Shown in pieces: positions 29,462 to 38,432 of a DNA stretch of 64,000 nucleotides. Position numbers and translations under genes: made by a program. Origin of the DNA: Pseudomonas helleri (GTDB lineage Bacteria; Pseudomonadota; Gammaproteobacteria; Pseudomonadales; Pseudomonadaceae); contig NZ_WIWC01000004.1 in the NCBI RefSeq assembly GCF_009600315.1, forward strand, positions 1 to 64,000, in the 5' to 3' direction. The notes under the pieces were generated by a model, which was given only the letters and a program-made list of their open reading frames with translations, made no database searches and was not told the DNA's origin. The stretch's first letter is position 1, and every line of letters begins with the position of its first letter.

Positions 29462-30220
29462 ATGCAATTAAACGATAAAGTAATCATTATCACTGGCGGC
29501 TGCCAAGGGCTAGGGCGTGCCATGGCCGAATATCTGGCGGCCAAAGGCGCAAAACTGGCGCTGATTGACCTCAATCCAGAAAAACTCGAACTGGCTGTTG
29601 CGGCTTGTCAGGCACAGGGAGTCGAGGCACGTGCTTACCTGTGTAACGTGGCCGATGAAGAGCAGGTGACGCAGACCATAGGCCAAGTGGCAGAAGATTT
29701 CGGCGCGATCCATGGCTTGATCAACAATGCTGGCATCTTGCGTGACGGCCTGCTGCTCAAGGTCAAGGACGGCGTGATGACCAAGATGAGCCTGGCACAG
29801 TGGCAGGCGGTCATAGACGTCAACCTGACGGGTGTATTCCTGTGCACCCGCGAGGTGGCTGCGAAAATGGTCGAGCTGAACAATCAGGGCGCAATTATCA
29901 ATATTTCGTCGATTTCGCGCGCTGGTAATGTCGGCCAGACTAACTACTCTGCCGCCAAGGCCGGTGTTGCCGCTGCCACCGTGACCTGGGCCAAGGAGCT
30001 GTCGCGCTACGGCATACGTGTCGCCGGGATTGCTCCCGGGTTTATTGAGACCGAAATGACGTTGGGCATGAAACCCGAAGCGTTGGAGAAGATGACCTCG
30101 GGTATACCGCTTAAACGTATGGGCAAAGTCGAGGAAATCGCCCACTCAGCGGCCTATATCTTCGAAAACGACTACTACAGCGGGCGTATTCTTGAACTCG
30201 ATGGCGGGCTGCGGATTTAA
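29462..30220 (+). CDS. Short-chain dehydrogenase/reductase (FabG-like)
   Basis: A 252-residue classical SDR. The NAD(P)-binding motif is TGGCQGLG (residues 11-18), followed by NNAG near 91, a catalytic Ser in NISSIS, and YSAAK (catalytic Tyr and Lys). A DLN segment after beta-2 (ALIDLN) suggests NAD(H) preference. It resembles 3-oxoacyl-ACP or acetoacetyl-CoA reductase-type SDRs; the substrate cannot be told. An extra loop ([18 protein letters not shown]) lies after NNAG. It is monocistronic, with a hairpin after it. Confidence 0.88.
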   Translation: MQLNDKVIIITGGCQGLGRAMAEYLAAKGAKLALIDLNPEKLELAVAACQAQGVEARAYLCNVADEEQVTQTIGQVAEDFGAIHGLINNAGILRDGLLLKVKDGVMTKMSLAQWQAVIDVNLTGVFLCTREVAAKMVELNNQGAIINISSISRAGNVGQTNYSAAKAGVAAATVTWAKELSRYGIRVAGIAPGFIETEMTLGMKPEALEKMTSGIPLKRMGKVEEIAHSAAYIFENDYYSGRILELDGGLRI

Positions 30221-30231
30221 TCACAGCCCAT

Positions 30232-30264
30232 TACCCCTCGGCTTTAGTAGACAAGGCTGAGGGG
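30232..30264. terminator. Hairpin between convergent SDR and DUF481 genes
   Basis: The imperfect inverted repeat CCCCTCGGCTT-N8-AAGGCTGAGGGG lies between the two stops. There are no strong T runs, so efficiency is uncertain. Confidence 0.55.
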
Positions 30265-30272
30265 TTACACCC

Positions 30273-31286
30273 TCACCACATCACGCCAAACCCTGCGGTA
30301 TAGCGGGTTTTATTAAGCGCGTTGTCCGAACCGCTGCCACTGCCGATCAGTTCTTTTTCAGCCTTGAGATTCAACGAAGCCCATTCGGTGACTTTATAGC
30401 GCAAGCCAATCTCGGCATCGAGGCTGTAATCCGACGCCCCTTCGAGCGGCTTGCCCAACTCACCGTTGGTAAAGAGTGAAACCGATTTGCCTAACAGATA
30501 ACGGTTGTAATCCCACTTCATGGCAATTGAATAGAAGTTGTCTTTCTTGCCATCGGAATATTCATAATCGGTGCGATTAAGCAGCGAGCCTAGGGAAAAC
30601 GCACCTAACTCATCATCCCAGAACTGGTAGCCGGGACCGGTACCCACAGTGCGTTGACGGGCAATGTCTTCAACTTTGTCCCGCGTATAACCGAGCCGCC
30701 CCTGCCAGTACCACTTATCGTCAATAAAGTGATCCAGCGCATATTCGGCGCTCCAGTTATCCGTCGTCACTACATCATTCTGGAATTCCCGGTTGTATTC
30801 ACCTTCGGCGTGGTGACGCCAAGCGCCATGGCGCGCCGTGGTTTTGAAGTCGATATCGTAATCATCGGTGTCTTTATCAGCGCGTTTATAATCCAGCGCG
30901 ACATCGACATTGCCTTTCCATACCAGGTCTTCGATCACCGGCTTGGGTTTAATGATCTGCTCGATACTGGCGAGGTCTACGGTTTTAGGCGCTTCGCCAT
31001 TAACCAGCGTGACCTTTCCATCTTCGGCAGCCTTGAGCGACTTGGCTTTTTCGCCGGTATAGGCATCTTGCTTGACCAACAACTCCTGATCACTTTCAAG
31101 CGTCTTTACTTGCTTCCAGTCAATTGGAATGGCGCCTGCATAGTCGGTCTGAACCAACAACTTGCCGCCATCGAATACTTTGATTTTACCGGTAAGGCGG
31201 TCACCGTTTTTCAACCAGACGGTATCGGCGAGCAAAGGCGTAGACACATTCAAGACGGCAAGGCATAACAAGGTTCTGGACAACAT
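30273..31286 (-). CDS. DUF481 outer-membrane protein
   Basis: A 337-residue protein with an N-terminal signal peptide (cleavage near ADTVWLK). A small N-terminal domain (WLKNGDRLTGKIKVFDGGKLLV) precedes the DUF481 region with alternating beta strands, typical of YdiY-like proteins: VDVALDYKRADKDTDDYDI, YWQGRLGYTRDKVEDI, and a C-terminal strand ending in aromatic FGVMW, the usual signal for outer-membrane insertion. It probably forms a small barrel in the outer membrane. Function is unknown; YdiY-like members are often acid-inducible. It stands between the SDR and an alkyltransferase-like gene with no operon partner. Confidence 0.85.
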   Translation of the reverse strand: MLSRTLLCLAVLNVSTPLLADTVWLKNGDRLTGKIKVFDGGKLLVQTDYAGAIPIDWKQVKTLESDQELLVKQDAYTGEKAKSLKAAEDGKVTLVNGEAPKTVDLASIEQIIKPKPVIEDLVWKGNVDVALDYKRADKDTDDYDIDFKTTARHGAWRHHAEGEYNREFQNDVVTTDNWSAEYALDHFIDDKWYWQGRLGYTRDKVEDIARQRTVGTGPGYQFWDDELGAFSLGSLLNRTDYEYSDGKKDNFYSIAMKWDYNRYLLGKSVSLFTNGELGKPLEGASDYSLDAEIGLRYKVTEWASLNLKAEKELIGSGSGSDNALNKTRYTAGFGVMW

Positions 31287-31448
31287 AAGCAGATGTGAAA
31301 CTCAGGTTTGCGAAAGAATGTCAGCATTATCCGGATAGAAATGCCTCAGGCAATAAAGACTGACTTAATCTGTTGTAGTTCATTTCTTGGTCCAATTGAC
31401 AGAATCGTAATAGCCCCAACTAACGTCGTGAAATATGAAGAACTCGCC

Positions 31449-31802
31449 GTGAGCACATCCCTTGAATCACCGCAAAGCCAAGCTGATATTCGCCGTACAG
31501 CGCTCTACTCGACCCTGATGCAAGTGCCCTCAGGCTACGTGGTGACGTATGGTCAACTCGCCGAACTGGCAGGCCTGGGGCGCGCAGCACGCTGGGTTGG
31601 ACGCACGCTCAGCCAGTTGCCCGAAGGCACGCGCCTGCCCTGGCATCGGGTAGTGGCCGCCGGAGGGCGTATCAGTTTGCCAGCAGGCAGCCCGTCCGGC
31701 GACGAACAGCGTGCGCGATTGCGCTGCGAAGGCGTGAGCCTTTCAAACAGTCGTGTGGATTTACGCCGCCATGGCTGGCGCCCGATAGAGCACTGCGGTT
31801 AG
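31449..31802 (+). CDS. Alkyltransferase-like protein (ATL, MGMT family)
   Basis: I start at GTG 31449, giving 117 residues; the frame is open 47 codons further upstream, but that part is unlike the family. The fold matches the DNA-binding domain of O6-alkylguanine transferases (MQVPSGYVVTYGQLAELAG, ARWVGRTLSQ). The active-site Cys of PCHRV is replaced by Trp: PWHRVV, with Trp65. Such ATL proteins cannot remove alkyl groups. They bind O6-alkylguanine in DNA and hand the site to nucleotide-excision repair. The gene ends 42 bp before ampG and is on the same strand. Confidence 0.88.
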   Translation: MSTSLESPQSQADIRRTALYSTLMQVPSGYVVTYGQLAELAGLGRAARWVGRTLSQLPEGTRLPWHRVVAAGGRISLPAGSPSGDEQRARLRCEGVSLSNSRVDLRRHGWRPIEHCG

Positions 31803-31844
31803 AGTGCGCCCTTTGTTTCCGTAATCAGAGGCAGACTCGAGTCC

Positions 31845-33389
31845 ATGCCCCGTAAAACCTGGCGCGAAGCGCTAGCTGCCTATTCCAGCCCCTCAACCCT
31901 TGTGCTGTTGCTGCTCGGTTTTGCCGCCGGTCTACCGTACATGCTGGTGTTTTCAACTCTTTCCGTGTGGTTGCGTGAAGCCGGTGTGGCCCGCGAAACC
32001 ATCGGCTATGCGAGCCTGATCGGTCTGGCCTACGCCTTTAAATGGGTGTGGTCGCCGCTGCTCGACCAATGGCGTTTGCCCCTGCTGGGTAAACTCGGTC
32101 GGCGCCGCTCCTGGCTGGTACTCGCCCAAACACTGGTGATCCTGGGTCTTATAGGCATGGGCTTTTGCGACCCGCAGAAGCACTTGTCATGGCTTATAGC
32201 CATTGCCGTTGTTGTGTCATTTGCCTCCGCCACTCAGGACATTGCAGTCGACGCCTATCGACTGGAAATCGCCGACGACAGCCGACAGGCTGCCCTCGCT
32301 GCCAGTTACATGTCCGGGTATCGCGTTGCCGCTTTGCTGGCCACGGCTGGCGCGCTGTTTTTTGCCGAGGGCTTCGGCTCAACAGGCTTCAACTACAAGC
32401 ACTCCGCATGGACCGGCACCTATGTGCTGTTTGGTTTGTTGATGGTGCCCGCGCTGCTCACGACCTTTTTCATGCGCGAACCACCGGTGCCATTGCGCAC
32501 TCAACTGTCTGCCGGGCGTTACAGCTTTGCCCACCAACTGGCATCGGTGTTCGTCCTGATCGTGCTGCTGGTGTCCGTACCTGCCATGTTCACTCAGCTG
32601 TACAACACCGACTTCGCCAGCGTGCTGTTCGAAGGTGTGAGTCCCGTGAATCTGGTATTGGAGGATCGGGCTTTTCTAAGGGCCATTCTCTACACGCTGC
32701 TGACCGTCCTGTGCCTGTCCTCAATGGGGCGACGCGGATTGGCACCGGTTCTGACACCCGTTAACGACTTCATCCTGCGTTACCGCTGGCAAGCGTTGCT
32801 GCTGCTCGGCCTGATCGCCACCTACCGCATGTCGGATACGGTCATGGGCGTAATGGCCAACGTGTTTTACATCGACCAAGGCTTTACCAAGGATCAGATT
32901 GCCGGTGTCAGCAAGATTTTCGGCTTGATCATGACGCTTGTTGGCGCGGGCATGGGGGGGCTGCTGATTGTTCGTTTCGGGATCTTGCCGATTCTGTTGA
33001 TCGGCGGCGCAGCCTCAGCGGGTACCAACCTGCTATTTATGCTGTTGGCTGACATGGGGCCCAATCTGCAAATGCTGATTGTGACCATTTCACTCGATAA
33101 CTTCAGCTCGGGCCTCGCGACATCTGCCTTTGTGGCCTACCTGTCCAGCCTGACCAACCTGAAGTTCTCGGCAACCCAATATGCCTTGCTCAGCTCCATC
33201 ATGTTGCTGTTGCCGCGCTTGATGGGTGGTTACTCAGGGGTTCTGGTCGAGAAATTCGGGTACCACAACTTCTTTATCATTACCGCGGTGATGGGCGTGC
33301 CGACCTTGCTTCTGATCAGCCTGCACTGGTTTCAGGAAAGCCGTCGGGCACGCCTGAACCCGCCCGTAAATCTCGAAAAAACCCTGTAA
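31845..33389 (+). CDS. ampG: AmpG muropeptide permease (MFS)
   Basis: A 514-residue inner-membrane transporter with 12-14 hydrophobic segments. The N-terminal region ([27 protein letters not shown] in parts) and the loop [18 protein letters not shown] are characteristic of AmpG. It brings anhydro-muropeptides released during wall turnover into the cytoplasm for recycling, and in pseudomonads it feeds the signal for AmpR/AmpC beta-lactamase induction. It ends 103 bp before proS. P. aeruginosa has a second AmpG paralogue (AmpP), so naming rests on similarity to the main protein and could be wrong between paralogues. Confidence 0.9.
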   Translation: MPRKTWREALAAYSSPSTLVLLLLGFAAGLPYMLVFSTLSVWLREAGVARETIGYASLIGLAYAFKWVWSPLLDQWRLPLLGKLGRRRSWLVLAQTLVILGLIGMGFCDPQKHLSWLIAIAVVVSFASATQDIAVDAYRLEIADDSRQAALAASYMSGYRVAALLATAGALFFAEGFGSTGFNYKHSAWTGTYVLFGLLMVPALLTTFFMREPPVPLRTQLSAGRYSFAHQLASVFVLIVLLVSVPAMFTQLYNTDFASVLFEGVSPVNLVLEDRAFLRAILYTLLTVLCLSSMGRRGLAPVLTPVNDFILRYRWQALLLLGLIATYRMSDTVMGVMANVFYIDQGFTKDQIAGVSKIFGLIMTLVGAGMGGLLIVRFGILPILLIGGAASAGTNLLFMLLADMGPNLQMLIVTISLDNFSSGLATSAFVAYLSSLTNLKFSATQYALLSSIMLLLPRLMGGYSGVLVEKFGYHNFFIITAVMGVPTLLLISLHWFQESRRARLNPPVNLEKTL

Positions 33390-33492
33390 AAACCGGGGAG
33401 AGCCACTCTCCCCGCCCTGCCCTGTACGCAGGCACCTCTCGCCCGTACAATGCCCAGTCATTTCCAGTCATCAGCAACGGCACCGGCTAACC

Positions 33493-35208
33493 ATGCGCAC
33501 CAGTCAATATTTGCTCGCCACACAGAAAGAAACGCCTTCCGACGCGGTCGTTATCAGCCACCAGCTGATGCTGCGCGCCGGCATGATTCGTAAACTTGCT
33601 TCCGGCCTGTACACCTGGCTGCCCATGGGCCTGCGCATCATGCGTAAGGTCGAAGCGATTGTTCGCGAAGAAATGAACGCTGCTGGCGCTCTGGAAGTGC
33701 TGATGCCGAGCATTCAACCGGCTGAACTGTGGCAAGAGTCAGGCCGCTGGGAAGAGTACGGGCCTGAGCTGTTGCGCCTCAAGGATCGCCACGGTCGTGA
33801 GTTCTGCGTAGGCCCGACCCATGAAGAAGTCATCACCGACCTGTGCCGCAATGAGTTGAACAGCTATAAACAGCTGCCTATCAACCTGTACCAGATCCAG
33901 ACCAAATTCCGTGATGAGATCCGTCCTCGCTTCGGCTTGATGCGCGGCCGCGAATTCATCATGAAGGACGCCTATTCGTTCCATACCGACGAAGCTTCGC
34001 TGCAAGTCACGTATGACCGCATGCACGAAGCCTACTGCAATATATTCTCCCGTCTGGGCCTTAACTTCCGCCCGGTAGAAGCCGACAACGGCTCCATCGG
34101 CGGCGCTGGCTCCCACGAGTTCCACGTATTGGCCGAGTCCGGCGAAGACGACATTGCCTTCAGCAATGCTTCGGATTACGCCGCCAACATCGAAAAAGCC
34201 GAAGCAGTCCCACGCGAAACTTCACGCCCTGCGGCGACTGAAGAGCTGCGCCTCATCGACACGCCGGACGCCAAAACCATCGTGCAATTGGTAGAAGGCT
34301 ACAACCTGCCAATCGAAAAAACCGTCAAGACCCTGATCGTTCACGCGGCCGAAGAAGGCAAGCTGATCGCACTGGTGATCCGTGGCGATCACGAACTCAA
34401 CGAAATCAAGGCCGGCAACCATCCGTTGGTGGCCAGCCCGCTGATCATGGCTTCGGATGCCGAGCTGCGCGATGCGATCGGCGCCGGCGCGGGCTCTTTG
34501 GGCCCGCTGAACCTGCCGCTGCCATGCATCATCGACCGCTCGGTCGAGCTGATGAGCGACTTTGGCGTTGGCGCCAACATCGATGACAAACACTACTTCG
34601 GCGTGAACTGGGAGCGCGATCTGCCGGTTCCGACTGTTGCCGACTTGCGTAACGTGGTGGCTGGCGATCCAAGCCCAGACGGTAAAGGCACGCTGGAAAT
34701 CAAGCGCGGCATCGAAGTCGGTCACATCTTCCAGCTGGGCACTAAATACAGCGAAGCGATGAAGTGTCAGGTACTGGGCGAAAACGGCAAGCCTGTAACA
34801 CTGGCAATGGGCTGCTATGGCATTGGCGTATCCCGCGTGGTCGCTGCAGCCATCGAGCAGAACAACGACGAGCGCGGCATTATCTGGAGCGACGCCCTGG
34901 CTCCGTTCCAGGTAGCACTGGTGCCACTGCGTTACGAAACCGAAGCCGTTCGCGAAGCCACTGACACCCTGTATGCGCAACTGACGGCTGCCGGTTTTGA
35001 AGTGCTGCTGGACGACCGCGACAAGAAAACCAGCCCAGGCATCAAGTTCGCTGACATGGAGCTGATCGGCATCCCGCACCGTATCGTGGTCAGCGACCGT
35101 GGCCTGGCCGAAGGCAACCTGGAATACAAGAGCCGCACCGAAGCAGAGCCGCAAGCACTGCCCGTTGCTGACGTGCTGGCCTTCCTTCAGGCGCGTATTC
35201 GTCGCTGA
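33493..35208 (+). CDS. proS: Prolyl-tRNA synthetase ProS
   Basis: A 571-residue class II aminoacyl-tRNA synthetase. Motif regions are clear: [19 protein letters not shown] and [20 protein letters not shown] (motif 2), and the C-terminal [17 protein letters not shown] (motif 3). Between motifs 2 and 3 lies the INS editing domain that removes mischarged Ala-tRNA(Pro), recognisable by [11 protein letters not shown] and [12 protein letters not shown]. The C-terminal anticodon-binding domain ends at QARIRR. This is the usual bacterial-type length. A lipoprotein gene follows 17 bp later and may be cotranscribed. Confidence 0.98.
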   Translation: MRTSQYLLATQKETPSDAVVISHQLMLRAGMIRKLASGLYTWLPMGLRIMRKVEAIVREEMNAAGALEVLMPSIQPAELWQESGRWEEYGPELLRLKDRHGREFCVGPTHEEVITDLCRNELNSYKQLPINLYQIQTKFRDEIRPRFGLMRGREFIMKDAYSFHTDEASLQVTYDRMHEAYCNIFSRLGLNFRPVEADNGSIGGAGSHEFHVLAESGEDDIAFSNASDYAANIEKAEAVPRETSRPAATEELRLIDTPDAKTIVQLVEGYNLPIEKTVKTLIVHAAEEGKLIALVIRGDHELNEIKAGNHPLVASPLIMASDAELRDAIGAGAGSLGPLNLPLPCIIDRSVELMSDFGVGANIDDKHYFGVNWERDLPVPTVADLRNVVAGDPSPDGKGTLEIKRGIEVGHIFQLGTKYSEAMKCQVLGENGKPVTLAMGCYGIGVSRVVAAAIEQNNDERGIIWSDALAPFQVALVPLRYETEAVREATDTLYAQLTAAGFEVLLDDRDKKTSPGIKFADMELIGIPHRIVVSDRGLAEGNLEYKSRTEAEPQALPVADVLAFLQARIRR

Positions 35209-35225
35209 ATCCAGATAGAGACACC

Positions 35226-36179
35226 ATGTTCAATCGACACACCTTGACCCTCGGGGGCGCCGCCATGTGCGGCGCCCTGCTGCTGAGCGGCTGTGCCAAC
35301 CACATGTCACAACGCAGCGAACACGAGGAGCGCATAGAGCGCAAATTGCTCGCCCACAACTTGCAGATCGACGTCGGCTCACCCTCCGTGCTGGAGCTGC
35401 CGCAACGCCGTGTGCGCATCAATGAACAAAAGACCTTTGAGGTTACCGAGTTCGATGTCACCCGGCATTACGACCGGTACACGCCCTACCAACCCTGGCG
35501 CGAGGTCTATGAGATTCCGCTGGGCGCAGTAGCGATCGTCGCGGGCGTGGGTGCCAATGTGCTTAACGTCTTCATGTTCGGGCAATTACCGGACAGCGTG
35601 ACGAAAGACTGGATCAGCTATGGTTTTGCCGGCATTAACCCGGCCATGAACGTACAGTCCCATGGCCGCGCCGAACAAAATTTGGCGGGCATTGACGATA
35701 TTCAACGCGACAAGCGACTCGAGAACTCAAGCTTGCCTTGGGCAGAGCGGCCGGTCGTGGTGAAGGCTGGCTCGCAAAGCCATGAAATGACCACTGACCG
35801 TAACGGTGTGCTGCGCCTCAACTTGCTCGACAGCCCATTTGCCGAGCAGGATTTGAACCGCATCAGCACACTGACGATTGCGGTTGAGGATGCGCAGGAC
35901 GAAACCCACTCAGATTCCACCCTGTCGATCAGCCACACGCTGCGTTCAAAATTGCTCGAAGCGCACAATCTGATCTACGACGACCTTGAAGGTGACGACG
36001 TCATCCAATGGGTTCACCGGGTCAAACGCCTCTCGGAATTGGGGTTGGAAGAAGAAGCCAGCGAACTGGAGCAAAGCCTGATCGAACTCACTCGCAACGA
36101 CCCTGAGTTACAACGTGAGTTCTTGCAGTCTCTGACCCAAAATGCCGGTCGATTGGTGGCAGACCCCGGCGTCAGTTAA
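35226..36179 (+). CDS. Conserved Pseudomonas lipoprotein after proS
   Basis: A 317-residue lipoprotein with lipobox LSGC and Cys23. No enzyme motif is visible. Residues 90-130 hold a hydrophobic stretch (IPLGAVAIVAGVGANVLNVFMFG), and the C-terminal half is acidic and helical. I recall a similar lipoprotein directly after proS in P. aeruginosa, so the pair is conserved. The stop codon shares the palindromic TTAA with the stop of convergent dinB (36176-36179), leaving no room for a terminator. Function is unknown. Confidence 0.83.
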   Translation: MFNRHTLTLGGAAMCGALLLSGCANHMSQRSEHEERIERKLLAHNLQIDVGSPSVLELPQRRVRINEQKTFEVTEFDVTRHYDRYTPYQPWREVYEIPLGAVAIVAGVGANVLNVFMFGQLPDSVTKDWISYGFAGINPAMNVQSHGRAEQNLAGIDDIQRDKRLENSSLPWAERPVVVKAGSQSHEMTTDRNGVLRLNLLDSPFAEQDLNRISTLTIAVEDAQDETHSDSTLSISHTLRSKLLEAHNLIYDDLEGDDVIQWVHRVKRLSELGLEEEASELEQSLIELTRNDPELQREFLQSLTQNAGRLVADPGVS

Positions 36180-37237
36180 CGCTGAAACAGTTCCAACTGT
36201 TCATGACCACCGTTCAAATCGTGCAATCGCACGCCAAGCCCCAACAATCGGACGGGCTTGGCACCGCGGGCAAATGCCTGACTCAACAACCCCTCGTAAC
36301 TCTCAAGATCGCGACCAGCACCCGACTGCTCAAGGGTGGTCTGAGTAAAATCGTGAAACTTCACTTTGACGAACGGCTTGCCGGGGCGGTAGCTGCTACC
36401 GATCCGCTCAATCCGACGATTCAGGGTTTCAAGCAATTCCGGTATTTTTTTAAGGCACGTCGCCAGATCGGGTAAGTCAGTGTCGTAGGTGTTTTCCACG
36501 CTTACGGATTGTCTGCGGCTATCGCTTTGCACCTGACGCTCATCAATCCCGCGCGCCAGCCACCACAAACGCTCGCCGAAACTGCCAAATTCCCGTACCA
36601 GCGCCAATTTATTCCAATCGCGAAGATCAAGACAGGTCTCAATGCCCAGGCGCGCCAGCTTGTCAGCCGTGACCTTACCTACGCCGTGCAGCTTGTTAAC
36701 GGCCAACGCCGACACGAAGTCTTCCACCTGATCCGGGGTGATCACGAACAAGCCATTGGGTTTTTTCCAGTCGCTGGCAATTTTGGCGAGGAATTTGTTC
36801 GGCGCCACCCCCGCCGACACGGTGATATGCAGCTGATTGGAGACACGACGCCGGATGTCCTGGGCAATGCGCGTCGCACTGCCCCCAAAGTGCGGGCTAT
36901 CCGACACATCCAGATAAGCCTCATCCAGCGACAGCGGCTCAATCAGCTCGGTGTAATCCCGCAAAATGCCATGAATCTCCTTGGAGGCTTCTTTATAGGC
37001 ATCCATTCGACCGCTCACGATCACTAAGTCAGGGCAGAGCTTGAGCGCATGACGGGACGCCATGGCCGAGCGAACACCGTAAGCCCGCGCCTCATAGTTG
37101 CACGTTGAAATCACACCGCGCCGGTCAGCGGAACCACCCACCGCCATCGGCTTGTTCGCCAGGCTCGGGTCATCACGCATCTCGATAGCGGCATAAAAAC
37201 AGTCACAGTCAACGTGGATGATTTTGCGTTGCGTCAT
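36176..37237 (-). CDS. dinB: DNA polymerase IV (DinB, Y family)
   Basis: A 353-residue translesion polymerase. The catalytic start HVDCDCFYAAIEMRDDPSL and the second metal site SLDEAYLDVS are intact. A helix-hairpin-helix region (LHGVGKVTADKLARLGI) and the little-finger domain follow, and the protein ends GGHEQLELFQR, a clamp-binding motif of the QLxLF type. A LexA-like box 59-74 bp upstream indicates SOS induction. The gene is convergent with the proS-linked lipoprotein gene and overlaps it by four bases. Confidence 0.97.
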   Translation of the reverse strand: MTQRKIIHVDCDCFYAAIEMRDDPSLANKPMAVGGSADRRGVISTCNYEARAYGVRSAMASRHALKLCPDLVIVSGRMDAYKEASKEIHGILRDYTELIEPLSLDEAYLDVSDSPHFGGSATRIAQDIRRRVSNQLHITVSAGVAPNKFLAKIASDWKKPNGLFVITPDQVEDFVSALAVNKLHGVGKVTADKLARLGIETCLDLRDWNKLALVREFGSFGERLWWLARGIDERQVQSDSRRQSVSVENTYDTDLPDLATCLKKIPELLETLNRRIERIGSSYRPGKPFVKVKFHDFTQTTLEQSGAGRDLESYEGLLSQAFARGAKPVRLLGLGVRLHDLNGGHEQLELFQR

Positions 37238-37295
37238 GTGGGGCGAGGTTCTTCAAGGTGGAAGGCAATGCAGATCGCCAGTATGTCACCGGCAA

Positions 37296-37311
37296 CTGTA
37301 TATAGCACCAG
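37296..37311 (-). promoter_or_regulatory. LexA (SOS) box upstream of dinB
   Basis: CTGTATATAGCACCAG, read on the plus strand, matches CTGT-N8-ACAG with one mismatch, about 60 bp before the dinB start. Confidence 0.75.
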
Positions 37312-37485
37312 TAGTCGTATTTATCCCCGACGAGCGTAGGAAATTACCAAGATGGATTTGTTTTTCCAATCGAAGCTAAAGGATCAATCGAGCTACACCC
37401 CATGGTGCGTATGGCCTGTAGCCATTTTTATACCCAATAATTAGCCTAACTATCTGAAGCAGAACGTAATTTTCTAAATTAACGT

Positions 37486-37513
37486 TTGACAGCACTGCGT
37501 ATCGCTGTAGAAT
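37486..37513 (+). promoter_or_regulatory. Sigma-70 promoter of tRNA-fMet copy 1
   Basis: TTGACA, 16-bp spacer, TAGAAT, 12 bp before the mature tRNA. Confidence 0.85.
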
Positions 37514-37525
37514 CCACCCCACAGA

Positions 37526-37602
<77 letters not shown>

Positions 37603-37606
37603 AACA

Positions 37607-37637
37607 TTAAAAGGCTACTCGAAAGAGTGGCCTTTTT
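37607..37637 (+). terminator. Terminator of tRNA-fMet copy 1
   Basis: The stem AAGGC(T)ACTC-GAAA-GAGTGGCCTT with a T6 tail directly follows the tRNA. Confidence 0.85.
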
Positions 37638-37702
37638 TGTGCGCGCTTGTTTTGTAGAGGGACTTGGTTGCCTTGGCCAAATTTCCAATTGCTTAAAGGC
37701 CG

Positions 37703-37733
37703 ATCGCAGCCTTCGTTCCTCGGCAGCGACTAC
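37703..37733. repeat. REP-like element
   Basis: ATCGCAGCCTTCG-N5-CGGCAGCGACTAC resembles the short REP palindromes common in fluorescent pseudomonads. A degenerate relative is at 54622-54651. It sits in the spacer between tRNA copies 1 and 2. Confidence 0.5.
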
Positions 37734-37817
37734 CAAGACGCATGGCAGGGTCACATACTCTCAAACAAGCCTTCACATCCGATTCATATCTTATTTAACC
37801 GTTTTGTGGATTAAAGG

Positions 37818-37845
37818 TTGACTCCCCCGCTCATCACTGTAAAGT
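37818..37845 (+). promoter_or_regulatory. Sigma-70 promoter of tRNA-fMet copy 2
   Basis: TTGACT, 16-bp spacer, TAAAGT. It is slightly weaker than the promoters of copies 1 and 3. Confidence 0.8.
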
Positions 37846-37857
37846 GCGCCCCACAGA

Positions 37858-37934
<77 letters not shown>

Positions 37935-37940
37935 AACATT

Positions 37941-37970
37941 AAAAGGCTGCTCGAAAGAGTGGCCTTTTTT
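37941..37970 (+). terminator. Terminator of tRNA-fMet copy 2
   Basis: The same hairpin as copy 1 with one change (GGCTGCTC), followed by T6. Confidence 0.85.
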
Positions 37971-38055
37971 GTGCGCGACTGTTTTTAACAGCGCTTACGG
38001 ATCCTGGTCATCAGGCATTAAATCCGGCTATTTCAATTGCTTACGCGATTTAAGG

Positions 38056-38083
38056 TTGACACCTCGCCGATCCTCTGTAGAAT
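38056..38083 (+). promoter_or_regulatory. Sigma-70 promoter of tRNA-fMet copy 3
   Basis: TTGACA, 16-bp spacer, TAGAAT, 13 bp before the tRNA. Confidence 0.85.
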
Positions 38084-38096
38084 GCGCCCACACAGA

Positions 38097-38173
<77 letters not shown>

Positions 38174-38179
38174 AACATC

Positions 38180-38211
38180 AAAAAAGGCTACTCGAAAGAG
38201 TGGCCTTTTTT
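38180..38211 (+). terminator. Terminator of tRNA-fMet copy 3
   Basis: The stem AAGGC(T)ACTC-GAAA-GAGTGGCCTT and T6, as for copy 1. Confidence 0.85.
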
Positions 38212-38299
38212 GTGCGCGCTCGAAAAGTGCACGGCAAGCGTTTATTGACAATAAACGTCATATTTCTGAAAGTCCGGCAGTCTATGCTTAGCACCCACA

Positions 38300-38315
38300 A
38301 TTACCTGTTTTTCAC
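38300..38315 (+). promoter_or_regulatory. Candidate ColR box upstream of mprF
   Basis: ATTACCTGTTTTTCAC fits 14 of 16 positions of the remembered ColR consensus, including the complete TTTTTCAC end, 118 bp before the mprF start. Confidence 0.5.
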
Positions 38316-38432
38316 ACCCCTAACCTGAACCTCAGGCAAACGGCTGCAAGTATTTCAAATTATTTCGACCAAAAGGATTGGTAACTTGTGTCTATGCCTC
38401 CATCCTATCGCGCACGATCCACGAGGTGATTG

